This document shows positions 1-6,033 of a DNA stretch of 6,033 nt, piece after piece. How positions within the stretch are numbered: the stretch's first letter is position 1; each line of letters starts with the position of its first letter. The position numbers and the translations under genes are program-made. The DNA comes from Cloacimonetes bacterium TCS60 (GTDB taxonomy: Bacteria > Cloacimonadota > Cloacimonadia > JGIOTU-2), in assembly GCA_001577135.1 (NCBI GenBank), contig LSCK01000015.1, positions 1-6,033 of the forward strand, read 5' to 3'. The notes below the pieces were generated by a model that did no database searches, was not told the origin of the DNA, and was given only the letters and a program-made list of their open reading frames with translations.

Positions 1-1
1 A

Positions 2-529
2 AACCACAAGATGCTAAAAAATATGGCTGATAGGGGATTTCATATTAGTTGGGAAGAGTTAAAAAAGGAAGCCAAAGGGGAAATCGTGGGCAGGCCACAT
101 TTTGCTAAACTAATGCACAAGAAGGGTTATGTAGAAACCTATCAAATGGCTTTTGATAAATATCTAAAAAAGGGAGCTCCCCTTTACCTAAATAAAAAAC
201 GATTGCAACCGGATAAAGCCATCGAATTGATCCTAGAAGCTGGTGGTATACCAGTGATGGCTCATCCTTACCAAACCCAGCTACAGGATGAAGAACTAGA
301 GCAACTTGTCAAAAAATTGACAGACTATGGCTTGCTTGGTATCGAAGTTTTCTATTCACAACATACAAAGGTTCAAATAGAAAAATATAAAGATTTTGCC
401 CGAAAATATAATCTGCTTACTACTGCAGGTTCGGATTACCACGGGTCTAATAAACCATACATAAAATTGGGCATGACCGTGGATGAAGAATATGTTGAAC
501 CATTTCTGCAAAGAGTTCACATTGTTTAA
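2..529 (+). CDS. PHP-domain phosphoesterase, YciV/RNase AM-like (5'-truncated)
   Basis: This is the C-terminal part of a PHP-superfamily metal-dependent phosphoesterase. The frame is open to the window edge, so the start lies upstream; the ATG at position 11 is probably internal. About 175 residues are visible. Family motifs include VGRPHFA (visible residues 29-35), the metal-site motif MAHP (86-89), GIEVFYSQHT (113-122) and TAGSDYHG (141-148), in the order expected for the COG0613 (YciV/TrpH) group. The N-terminal metal-binding HxH motif is outside the window. Characterised members hydrolyse 3',5'-bisphosphonucleotides or act as 5'-3' exoribonucleases (RNase AM). pAp is a by-product of PAPS use, so a role next to a PAPS-forming enzyme is attractive but is inference. 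The gap to the next gene is 170 bases, so co-transcription is uncertain. The family call is firm; the exact substrate is not known. Confidence 0.88.
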   Translation, partial: NHKMLKNMADRGFHISWEELKKEAKGEIVGRPHFAKLMHKKGYVETYQMAFDKYLKKGAPLYLNKKRLQPDKAIELILEAGGIPVMAHPYQTQLQDEELEQLVKKLTDYGLLGIEVFYSQHTKVQIEKYKDFARKYNLLTTAGSDYHGSNKPYIKLGMTVDEEYVEPFLQRVHIV

Positions 530-537
530 AAAACAAT
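521..537 (+). repeat. Small AT-rich inverted repeat over the PHP gene stop codon
   Basis: ATTGTTT (521-527) and AAACAAT (531-537) form a perfect 7-bp stem with a 3-base AAA loop, overlapping the TAA stop at 527-529. The stem has only two G/C pairs' worth of strength at most and no T-run follows it, so it does not look like a standard intrinsic terminator. It could be chance in AT-rich DNA. Confidence 0.3.
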
Positions 538-686
538 CAGATAAATATCGAGTAACTCAAAAATCTTAACTTAGAAGTAAATTGAATATTGCCAGTTGAA
601 AATAGAATCATCCATATTGCTGGTAGAGCTATACTTGACATAAGTAGGTCTGCTAAAATTTTTTTGATAAATAATAATAACAGATT

Positions 687-692
687 AGGAGA
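687..692 (+). promoter_or_regulatory. Ribosome binding site of the Sat-CysC gene
   Basis: AGGAGA lies 7 bases before the ATG at 700. This strong, well-spaced Shine-Dalgarno decides the start. An in-frame TTG at 589 would add 37 residues, but those residues do not resemble ATP sulfurylase and no comparable ribosome binding site was seen before it. Confidence 0.8.
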
Positions 693-699
693 AAATTTT

Positions 700-2574
700 A
701 TGCAAAAAGCAATTCCTGAACCACATGGTGGAATGGGTCTTATCAATCGAACAATCCCAGAGTTGGAGAGAGAAAAATTTGTGAGAAAAGCAAAAAAAAA
801 TAATATGTACACTATCAGCAAAGCAGATCTTTCCATGTTCTATAGGATTGCTGATGGAGGGCTTTCACCACTTACAGGTCCGATGGGGAAAAATGAATTT
901 TATCAAGTCCTGGATGAAGAGGTTATTGAGCGTAATAACAAAAAATATACCTGGACTATACCAATTATTTTTCCTGCCTCAGAAAAGGAAGTTAATACAT
1001 TCAATGTTGGTGAAAATGTAACGATAAGGACAGAAGAGGGAGTGATTTTAGGTGTTATTGAATTAGAAGAGGTTTATCCTTTTGATAAAGATTATTTTAA
1101 TCAAAAAGTTTATGGAACAGAAAGAGATGATCACCCGGGACCCAGAATCGTAAATAATGATGACAGGGAATATCTTATTGCAGGTGAGATTTGGGCTTTA
1201 CCTCGTTTAGATTATCCAGAATTCGGTAAATATATGCTGTCTCCCGCTGATACTCGAGCTATGTTTCAGGAAAGAAAATGGGAACGAATAATGGCTTTCC
1301 AAACCAGAAATGCTTTGCATAGAGCTCATGAGTATGCAATGGTTTGGGCTGCAGAAAAATTAACCAAAGATGGTCATTACACAGGGGCAATTTTAAATCC
1401 CCTCGTGGGAGCTACAAAATCAGATGACGTTCCTGCAGATGTTAGAATGGACTCTTACCAAGCTCTTATCAAAAGTGGTCAACTTGGTGCTGGTGATAGA
1501 GATGAAGATATCTGGAATAAAGCCGGCTATGATCTAGATGATCAAATATCTTTGATTGGACTAGACGTAAAAATGTACTATGCTGGACCAAAAGAAGCCG
1601 TAATGCATGCAATCTATAGACAAAATTTTGGCTTTACTAATATTATTATTGGCAGAAAACACGCTGACGCACCATTTGATGATGGAGATGCTGCCTGGGG
1701 TGATTTCGATGCTCATCATATTTTTGATAACCTAAAAGGTAGCCTTGAGATCGAGCCTATAAAAGTGGGTTTCGCTGCTTATTTTGAAAAATTAGGAAAA
1801 GTGCGGCTAATGAAAGATCATCCGGATCTGAAACCATTCCACATTTCAGGAAAAAAATTACGTAAACAACTTCGAGAAGGATTACCCGTTGATGACAGGA
1901 TAATTAGAGAATCTGTGGTGAATGTGCTTGAAGAATATTACGAAAGAGAAAAAAGAGAAAAGAAAAAGAAAATTAAAAGTAAGAATCTGACCTGGCATGA
2001 TACTGGTATATCAAAACAGGATAGGGAAAGAAGAAACAGGCACAAAGGCGTAGTTATTTGGTTAACAGGGCTGTCTGGTTCGGGTAAATCTACTATTGCT
2101 ACTGAACTCCAAGCACTTCTTTTTGAGAAAGGAGCTCACGCTTACACTCTAGATGGTGATAATGTACGGCAAGGGCTCAATCGAAATCTTGGATTTTCTC
2201 CTGAAGATAGATCAGAAAATATACGCAGAATCGGAGAAGTAGCCAAACTATTTGCTGATTCCGGTTCTATCGTTATAACTTCTTTCATCTCACCTTATAA
2301 AAAAGGACGCGATGAAGCACGATATCTTGTGGATAAAAGTGATTTTATCGAGGTTCATGTAGAAGCACCTGTTTCTGTTTGTGAGAATCGAGATCCCAAA
2401 GGTCTATATAAAAAAGCAAGAGCCGGAGTCATAAAGGATTTCACTGGCATTTCTGCTCCCTATGAAAAGCCTGAAAATCCAGAGATTTTCCTGGAAACAG
2501 ACAAATTGGATGTTGTTGAATCTGCTAAAAAAATAATTCAGTATTTAACCGATCATAACATTGTGTCTGAGTAA
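700..2574 (+). CDS. Bifunctional sulfate adenylyltransferase / adenylylsulfate kinase (Sat-CysC fusion)
   Basis: This 624-residue cytosolic enzyme should convert sulfate and ATP to APS plus pyrophosphate, then phosphorylate APS to PAPS. Start: ATG 700 after AGGAGA. The protein opens with the family's PHGG segment (about residues 8-11) and a PUA-like N-terminal domain. The ATP sulfurylase catalytic domain follows, with QTRNALHRAHE (201-211), NPLVGATKSDDVPADVR (233-249) and GRKHAD (318-323). A Lys/Glu/Arg-rich linker (about 415-428) leads to a complete APS kinase domain. This begins near the NLTWH segment at 429 and has Walker A GLSGSGKST (457-465), LDGDNVR (484-490), the LGFSPEDRSENIRR segment, FISPY, RDPKGLYKKAR (564-574) and FTG (581-583). 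All usual CysC motifs are intact, so the kinase half should be active, unlike the degenerate kinase-like domain of fungal ATP sulfurylases. The order, Sat then CysC, matches Aquifex-type bacterial fusions and is the reverse of animal PAPS synthases. Odd points: GRKH replaces the usual GRDH, and QTRNA replaces QTRNP. The permease gene starts 32 bases downstream. Confidence 0.95.
   Translation: MQKAIPEPHGGMGLINRTIPELEREKFVRKAKKNNMYTISKADLSMFYRIADGGLSPLTGPMGKNEFYQVLDEEVIERNNKKYTWTIPIIFPASEKEVNTFNVGENVTIRTEEGVILGVIELEEVYPFDKDYFNQKVYGTERDDHPGPRIVNNDDREYLIAGEIWALPRLDYPEFGKYMLSPADTRAMFQERKWERIMAFQTRNALHRAHEYAMVWAAEKLTKDGHYTGAILNPLVGATKSDDVPADVRMDSYQALIKSGQLGAGDRDEDIWNKAGYDLDDQISLIGLDVKMYYAGPKEAVMHAIYRQNFGFTNIIIGRKHADAPFDDGDAAWGDFDAHHIFDNLKGSLEIEPIKVGFAAYFEKLGKVRLMKDHPDLKPFHISGKKLRKQLREGLPVDDRIIRESVVNVLEEYYEREKREKKKKIKSKNLTWHDTGISKQDRERRNRHKGVVIWLTGLSGSGKSTIATELQALLFEKGAHAYTLDGDNVRQGLNRNLGFSPEDRSENIRRIGEVAKLFADSGSIVITSFISPYKKGRDEARYLVDKSDFIEVHVEAPVSVCENRDPKGLYKKARAGVIKDFTGISAPYEKPENPEIFLETDKLDVVESAKKIIQYLTDHNIVSE
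1942..1972 (+). other. 31-base all-purine tract encoding the Sat-CysC linker
   Basis: Every base from 1942 to 1972 is A or G. It encodes the charged linker between the ATP sulfurylase and APS kinase domains, roughly residues 415-424. Short A-runs in it make it a plausible slippage point where the fusion could be split into separate genes, but the frame is intact here. Confidence 0.6.
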
Positions 2575-2576
2575 TT

Positions 2577-2590
2577 AGATATGATTATCT
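2577..2590 (+). repeat. Short inverted repeat between the Sat-CysC and permease genes
   Basis: AGATA (2577-2581) and TATCT (2586-2590) can pair around a TGAT loop in the 32-base gap between the two genes. The stem is only 5 bp and AT-rich and has no T-run, so it is unlikely to terminate transcription. It may be chance. Confidence 0.2.
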
Positions 2591-2606
2591 CTTAAGTTAG
2601 AATTTT

Positions 2607-4382
2607 ATGAACTTTGCAGTAATTTATACAGCAATCATCATTTTATTAATGGCGATTGTGCTTTTAACTGAAAAATTCACCCCTGCCTTGGTTATGCTTT
2701 CGGCACTATTGTTGTTAATAATTGGTAAAATAGTTACTGTAGCAGAAGCATTTTCCGGCTTTTCCAATACCGGAATGCTTACGGTTGGCTTTCTTTTTAT
2801 CGTTAGTGCTGCTCTTAAAAGCTCCGGCTTTGTAAAAAAAGTTATTAATTCCTTACTCGGCAATCATAAGCTTAAAGCAACCCCGCGCTATTTACGACTC
2901 ATGTTTCCGGTTGCATTCTTTTCTGCTTTTTTGAATAACACTCCTGTTGTTTCATCCTTGATCCACGTAATTAAAAAGTGGTCCCGCCGGACGAATATTC
3001 CTGCCTCTAAATTGCTCATACCTCTATCCTATGCAGCAATCCTGGGTGGGATCTGTACCTTGATAGGAACAAGTACAAATTTAGTAATCCATGGTCTGCT
3101 CCTGGCTCATGGTGAACCAGGTTTTGGTTTTTTCCAGCTTAGTTTGATTGGTATTCCTACTGCTATTTTAGGTATAGTTTTTGTTGCACTCGTTGGTAAC
3201 AAATTATTGCCTGAACGTAGGGAGCGGATCACAAAGCTGGATGAAACTTCACGTGAATTCGTCGCTGGAGTGATCGTAAGTAAAAAATATCCTTACATTG
3301 GTAATACAATTGAACAGGCGGAATTGCGTCATCTTAAAGGCCTGTTTCTATTTCAAATTCTACGTGAAGATGAAATAATTACACCTGTCACTCCTGATGA
3401 GAAAATTTATGAAAATGATAGATTGTTTTTCACTGGCAAACCAGAAACTATCTATGAATTACAAAAAACAAGGGGACTAAAAGTCATCAGAGAACCGGAT
3501 TTTAATGTATCTGATGTGGACTCAAATAAATATAAAACCTATGAAGCAGTAGTTTCCAACGTGTCGCCCTTTGTTGGTAAAACTGTCAGTGAAAGTCAAT
3601 TTCGTGAAAAATACAATGCAGTTATACTTGCTATTAATAGAAGTAATGAACGCATAGACAAGAAAATCGGTGATATTAAATTGCGGTTTGGAGACACACT
3701 TTTCATCCTGGCTCGTACGGGATTTGGTAAACGTTGGTATGATTCTAATAATTTCGGGTTAGTTACTTCTAGTGTGGATATCCATACAAAACCAACCTGG
3801 AAATCTAATACTGCTCTGGGAATTTTGCTGGCAATGGTTTTAATGGCTGCATTAAAGATTGTACCGATAGTTATTGCAGCCGCGGCTGGAGCAGTCCTCA
3901 TGCTTTTATCTAATATAATTAGTTTGCAAGAAGCGCAGAATTCAGTGGATTGGCCTATTTTGGTAGTTATTGCGGCTTCATTGGGCATCGGGAGGGCTGT
4001 GGATAATTCTGGTATTGCTTTGATCGTAGCGAACAATTTGATTGTCCCTTTAAAAATTTTTGGTCCTCTTGGCATTATTGCTGGGATTTATGTTCTTACT
4101 AGTCTCTGTACTTGGGTTATACAAAATAATGCTGTAGCTGCTCTCATGTTTCCTGTTGTTTTTACTATTGCCAGGTCTACTGGTCTACCAACAGCACCTA
4201 TATTTATTACTCTAGCTATGGCAGCATCCTCTAGTTTCGTTACCCCCATTGGCTATCAAACTAATTTAATGGTTTATAGTGCCGGGGGATATAAAATAAA
4301 AGATTTCATCAGAATTGGCTTACCGATGAATATTTTCATTGGAGTTGTTGTAACTGCTTTGATCTCATTAGTATATTTTTAA
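2607..4382 (+). CDS. SLC13/DASS-family permease with two RCK_C domains, probable sulfate transporter
   Basis: This 591-residue inner-membrane protein is probably a sodium-coupled sulfate importer. The N-terminal half has hydrophobic segments near residues 4-20, 24-43, 55-75, 95-120, 135-165 and 176-198. It includes FLNNTPVV (108-115) and GTSTNLV (154-160), the SNT-like ion-site region of the family. A soluble insert (about 210-375) holds two RCK_C/TrkA_C-type domains (about 215-290 and 308-372), a ligand-sensing fold common in this subfamily. The C-terminal half repeats the fold, with IQNNAVAALMFP (505-516) and FVTPIGYQTNLMVYSAGGY (544-562). The pattern matches the SAC1/SLT-like sulfate branch, and the adjacent sulfate-activating gene supports that substrate. 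Other anions (citrate, dicarboxylates, arsenite) are possible in the superfamily. ATG 2607 is the first start after an in-frame TAG at 2598-2600. No good Shine-Dalgarno precedes it, so translation may be coupled to the gene 32 bases upstream. Confidence 0.9.
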   Translation: MNFAVIYTAIIILLMAIVLLTEKFTPALVMLSALLLLIIGKIVTVAEAFSGFSNTGMLTVGFLFIVSAALKSSGFVKKVINSLLGNHKLKATPRYLRLMFPVAFFSAFLNNTPVVSSLIHVIKKWSRRTNIPASKLLIPLSYAAILGGICTLIGTSTNLVIHGLLLAHGEPGFGFFQLSLIGIPTAILGIVFVALVGNKLLPERRERITKLDETSREFVAGVIVSKKYPYIGNTIEQAELRHLKGLFLFQILREDEIITPVTPDEKIYENDRLFFTGKPETIYELQKTRGLKVIREPDFNVSDVDSNKYKTYEAVVSNVSPFVGKTVSESQFREKYNAVILAINRSNERIDKKIGDIKLRFGDTLFILARTGFGKRWYDSNNFGLVTSSVDIHTKPTWKSNTALGILLAMVLMAALKIVPIVIAAAAGAVLMLLSNIISLQEAQNSVDWPILVVIAASLGIGRAVDNSGIALIVANNLIVPLKIFGPLGIIAGIYVLTSLCTWVIQNNAVAALMFPVVFTIARSTGLPTAPIFITLAMAASSSFVTPIGYQTNLMVYSAGGYKIKDFIRIGLPMNIFIGVVVTALISLVYF

Positions 4383-4421
4383 AAAGAAAATTAATTTTAA
4401 AGAATAGTTTATTAAATTTAC

Positions 4422-4428
4422 GGAAGGA
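4422..4428 (+). promoter_or_regulatory. Ribosome binding site of the epimerase gene
   Basis: GGAAGGA ends 6 bases before the ATG at 4435. It fixes the start, which places the Rossmann GxxGxxG motif at the expected distance from the N-terminus. Confidence 0.75.
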
Positions 4429-4434
4429 AACCTT

Positions 4435-5499
4435 ATGGAAAGAAAAAAAATACTTGTCACAGGCGCTGCAGGCTTTATCGGATATCATCTCTGTAAAAGA
4501 TTGATCAAGGCAGGATATGATGTGGTTGGATTGGATAACATTAATGATTATTATGATGTGGGCATAAAATATGGGAGATTGAATGAGTTGGGGGTTAAAA
4601 CAGAATTTATTCATTATAACCAAATTGTTGCAAGCGAAAAGTATGATAACTTCGAGTTCATTCGTCTGGATTTAGCTGAAAAAAGTAAATTAATAAAACT
4701 CTTTGAAAAATCAAAATTTGATTTTGTAGTAAACCTAGCAGCTCAAGCTGGGGTACGCTACTCAATAAAAAATCCTGATGCCTACCTTCAGAGTAATATA
4801 ATTGGCTTTTATAATGTGCTGGAGTGTAGCAAATTGTTTGAGATTCAGCATCTGGTATATGCCAGTAGTTCTTCTGTTTATGGTCTTAATGAGAAAATGC
4901 CGTTATCAACAAACGACAATGTGGATCATCCCATAAGTTTGTACGCTGCCAGTAAAAAAAGTAATGAACTCCTGGCTCATTCTTATAGCTATTTATACAA
5001 TATTCCCTCAACCGGGTTGCGCTTTTTTACTGTTTATGGACCATGGGGAAGACCCGATATGGCGTTATTTAAGTTTACTAAATTGATTGCTCAAGACAAA
5101 CCCATTGATGTATATAATTATGGCAAGATGGAGCGTGACTTCACTTACATTGATGATATTGTGGAGGGGATAAGAAAGGTAATAATAAATGCACCGGAGC
5201 CAGACGAAAATTGGTCAGGGAAAAAGCCTAATCCACATTCGTCAAAAGCACCCTATAAAATTTTTAATATTGGAAATAGTTCTCCTGTCAAATTGATGGA
5301 TTTTATTGAAGCATTAGAAGATAGTTTGGGCAAATCAGCTAAGAAAAATATGATGCCGATTCAAGCGGGAGATGTTCCCAAAACTCATGCTGATGTGTCT
5401 AATTTGATTGATGAGATAAATTATAATCCCAATACGCCAATCAAAGAAGGTATCGAAAAATTTGTTGAATGGTATAAGGACTATTATAAAACAGATTAG
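4435..5499 (+). CDS. NAD-dependent epimerase, probable UDP-glucuronate 4-epimerase
   Basis: This 354-residue cytosolic enzyme is an extended short-chain dehydrogenase/reductase that probably interconverts UDP-glucuronate and UDP-galacturonate for surface polysaccharide synthesis. The NAD-binding GAAGFIG (residues 10-16) starts the Rossmann fold, followed by LDNINDYYD (33-41). That DNxNDYYD signature with a following RLNEL typifies the UDP-glucuronate epimerase branch rather than GalE. The catalytic Ser lies in the YASSSSVYG segment (142-150), and the YxxxK pair is Y170 and K174. Substrate-side motifs include LRFFTVYGPWGRPDMA (195-210) and ERDFTYIDDIV (233-243). Length is normal for the family and no key residue is missing. 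It begins 52 bases after the permease gene with its own strong ribosome binding site, so it is likely the last gene of the same unit. Related sugar-nucleotide epimerases or dehydratases cannot be fully excluded from sequence alone. Confidence 0.9.
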   Translation: MERKKILVTGAAGFIGYHLCKRLIKAGYDVVGLDNINDYYDVGIKYGRLNELGVKTEFIHYNQIVASEKYDNFEFIRLDLAEKSKLIKLFEKSKFDFVVNLAAQAGVRYSIKNPDAYLQSNIIGFYNVLECSKLFEIQHLVYASSSSVYGLNEKMPLSTNDNVDHPISLYAASKKSNELLAHSYSYLYNIPSTGLRFFTVYGPWGRPDMALFKFTKLIAQDKPIDVYNYGKMERDFTYIDDIVEGIRKVIINAPEPDENWSGKKPNPHSSKAPYKIFNIGNSSPVKLMDFIEALEDSLGKSAKKNMMPIQAGDVPKTHADVSNLIDEINYNPNTPIKEGIEKFVEWYKDYYKTD

Positions 5500-5528
5500 G
5501 CATTTACTTATCGCTACTCAAACGTGTG

Positions 5529-5711
5529 TTACTTTGATTTATTTCTTGCTAATTTGTGATTAAATACTTTTTCACAGTTTAACCATATTGCACCAAATCC
5601 CAAAGCTCCTTCGATTAGTAAAGTTTGTTTTTTAGGAACAACATCCGGTAATGTTTCAGATTGACAAATTTATTCCATTAACTGTTTTCTAAGGGGATTC
5701 CTTCTTTTCAA
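5529..5711 (-). pseudogene. Possible degenerate small minus-strand gene, unknown function
   Basis: Read on the minus strand, a TTG at 5711-5709 opens a frame of 60 codons that ends at TAA 5531-5529 and is broken once, by TAA at 5672-5670 (codon 14). The first part reads LKRRNPLRKQLME. The second is 46 residues and includes LPDVVPKKQTLLIEGALG and FGAIWLNCEKVFNHKLARN. The residues look protein-like: a basic N-terminus, a hydrophobic stretch that could be one membrane segment, and a basic tail. A single base change (GAA to TAA) could explain the stop. I do not recognise a family, no good ribosome binding site was seen, and chance in a non-coding gap remains quite possible. Confidence 0.22.
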
Positions 5712-5800
5712 AAATCCACATCAAAAATATAAAAATACGATTTGATTTTTAATATAAATCTTTACAAAAATTATTTAACATTAACTTATTTAAAAATCGA

Positions 5801-5806
5801 AAGGAG
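5801..5806 (+). promoter_or_regulatory. Ribosome binding site supporting a TTG start
   Basis: AAGGAG lies 4 bases before the TTG at 5811. The spacing is a little short, but no ATG or GTG fits in this frame nearby. The TTG also places a typical signal peptide exactly at the N-terminus, so the site decides the start. Confidence 0.7.
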
Positions 5807-5810
5807 TAAT

Positions 5811-6033
5811 TTGAAAAAGATTACCATAATTTTAGTGATAATTTTAACCTGTACACTGCTGACGGCAGAGGATTGGAACATGGAAGCAGATGCAAACCTG
5901 ACTCTTACCCAGAATTCTTATAGCGACAACTGGGAAGGCAGTGAAGTGGGAAATATTACCTGGGCTTTTAATGCGAAACTTATTGTGGAAAAACAAATTT
6001 CACCAATTTTCCTGAACAAAAATACTCTCAAAC
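5811..6033 (+). CDS. Secreted DUF3078-like protein (3'-truncated)
   Basis: Seventy-four residues are visible before the window ends. The predicted start is TTG. Residues 1-19 (MKKITIILVIILTCTLLTA) form a classic Sec signal peptide: two lysines, a hydrophobic core and likely signal-peptidase I cleavage before EDW. The Cys at 14 does not sit in a convincing lipobox. The mature part starts EDWNMEADANLTLTQNSYSD, followed by NWEGSEVGNITWAF. Alternating polar and hydrophobic residues with an N-S-x-S-x-N-W-x-G pattern resemble the start of DUF3078 proteins, which are predicted outer-membrane beta-barrel proteins of Bacteroidota and relatives with no settled function. The 311-base gap and its own ribosome binding site suggest a unit separate from the sulfate genes. 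The secreted nature is fairly sure; the family assignment is moderate because only the N-terminus is seen. Confidence 0.7.
   Translation, partial: MKKITIILVIILTCTLLTAEDWNMEADANLTLTQNSYSDNWEGSEVGNITWAFNAKLIVEKQISPIFLNKNTLK

Larger units (their letters stand above)
5500..5810. other. Intergenic region, 311 bases
   Basis: No intact gene was found here. The first part (to about 5710) is overlapped by a weak minus-strand frame listed separately. AAGG (5691-5694) and CCTT (5700-5703) can form a short stem followed by CTTTTC, which is too weak to call a terminator. The last 100 bases are very AT-rich, as expected for the promoter and leader of the gene at 5811. Weak matches such as TTTACA at 5761-5766 have no convincing partner -10 element, so no promoter is called. 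Confidence 0.6.

Noticed and set aside
635..659. Promoter for the sulfate genes: TTGACA (635-640) with TGCTAAAAT (651-659)
   Set aside because: Both boxes are good singly, including an extended -10, but only 13 bases separate TTGACA from TAAAAT, shorter than the usual 16-18. The sigma-factor consensus in this organism is also unknown.
589..699. In-frame TTG at 589 as the start of the Sat-CysC gene, adding 37 residues
   Set aside because: The added residues do not look like the ATP sulfurylase N-terminus, while ATG 700 has AGGAGA at 7-base spacing and is followed directly by the family's PHGG segment.
537..836. Minus-strand open frame of 99 codons
   Set aside because: It overlaps the leader and N-terminal coding part of the Sat-CysC gene, shows no recognisable motif, and its hydrophobicity is what the complement of AT-rich coding sequence gives.
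2624..2863. Minus-strand open frame of 79 codons inside the permease gene
   Set aside because: It lies wholly within a well-supported plus-strand gene and has no family motif.
3596..4075. Minus-strand open frame of 159 codons inside the permease gene
   Set aside because: It is antisense to conserved RCK_C and membrane segments. Its length is explained by the codon bias of the real gene, and no domain is recognisable.
4387..4398. Palindrome AAAATTAATTTT after the permease stop codon
   Set aside because: Perfect 12-base palindrome, but made only of A and T with no loop and no T-run. It is readily produced by chance in this AT-rich spacer and is not a credible terminator or operator on this evidence.
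4336..4623. Minus-strand open frame of 95 codons across the permease-epimerase junction
   Set aside because: It runs antisense over the end of one clear gene and the Rossmann motif of the next, with low-complexity, motif-free residues.
5720..5750. AT-rich inverted repeats (ATCAAA/TTTGAT; AAAAAT/ATTTTT) upstream of the last gene
   Set aside because: Stems of 6-7 bp made almost entirely of A-T pairs, mutually overlapping and with no conserved riboswitch or terminator features. Probably composition.

Overview
This AT-rich window looks bacterial. All genes with firm support lie on the plus strand. The organism is probably in the Fibrobacterota-Chlorobiota-Bacteroidota (FCB) wider group, perhaps Cloacimonadota or Marinimicrobia. 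That guess rests on three points: the last gene resembles DUF3078 outer-membrane proteins, the epimerase has the long form I associate with Bacteroidota relatives, and one gene appears to start with TTG behind a strong Shine-Dalgarno. It is an inference, not a proof.

Layout. (1) Positions 2-529 hold the C-terminal part of a PHP-domain phosphoesterase of the YciV/RNase AM (COG0613) type, cut by the window start. (2) Positions 700-2574 hold a bifunctional ATP sulfurylase/APS kinase (Sat-CysC fusion), which makes APS and then PAPS from sulfate. (3) Positions 2607-4382 hold an SLC13/DASS-type permease carrying two RCK_C (TrkA_C) domains, most likely a sulfate importer. (4) Positions 4435-5499 hold a UDP-glucuronate 4-epimerase-like SDR enzyme. 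(5) Positions 5500-5810 are a gap holding only a weak, stop-interrupted minus-strand reading frame. (6) From 5811 to the window end is the start of a secreted, DUF3078-like protein.

How they fit together. Genes 2-4 are co-directional with gaps of 32 and 52 bases, so they are probably one transcription unit. The permease brings in sulfate and the fusion enzyme activates it to PAPS. No PAPS or APS reductase, sulfite reductase or sulfotransferase is visible. The next gene makes the sugar nucleotide UDP-galacturonate, so PAPS may supply sulfation of a surface glycan rather than, or as well as, cysteine synthesis. That link depends on genes outside the window.

The window is mostly ordinary metabolism. 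The points most worth a second look are the altered active-site motifs of the ATP sulfurylase half, the possible sulfation context, and the degenerate minus-strand frame at 5529-5711. I saw no CRISPR array, tRNA, rRNA, insertion sequence or convincing intrinsic terminator.
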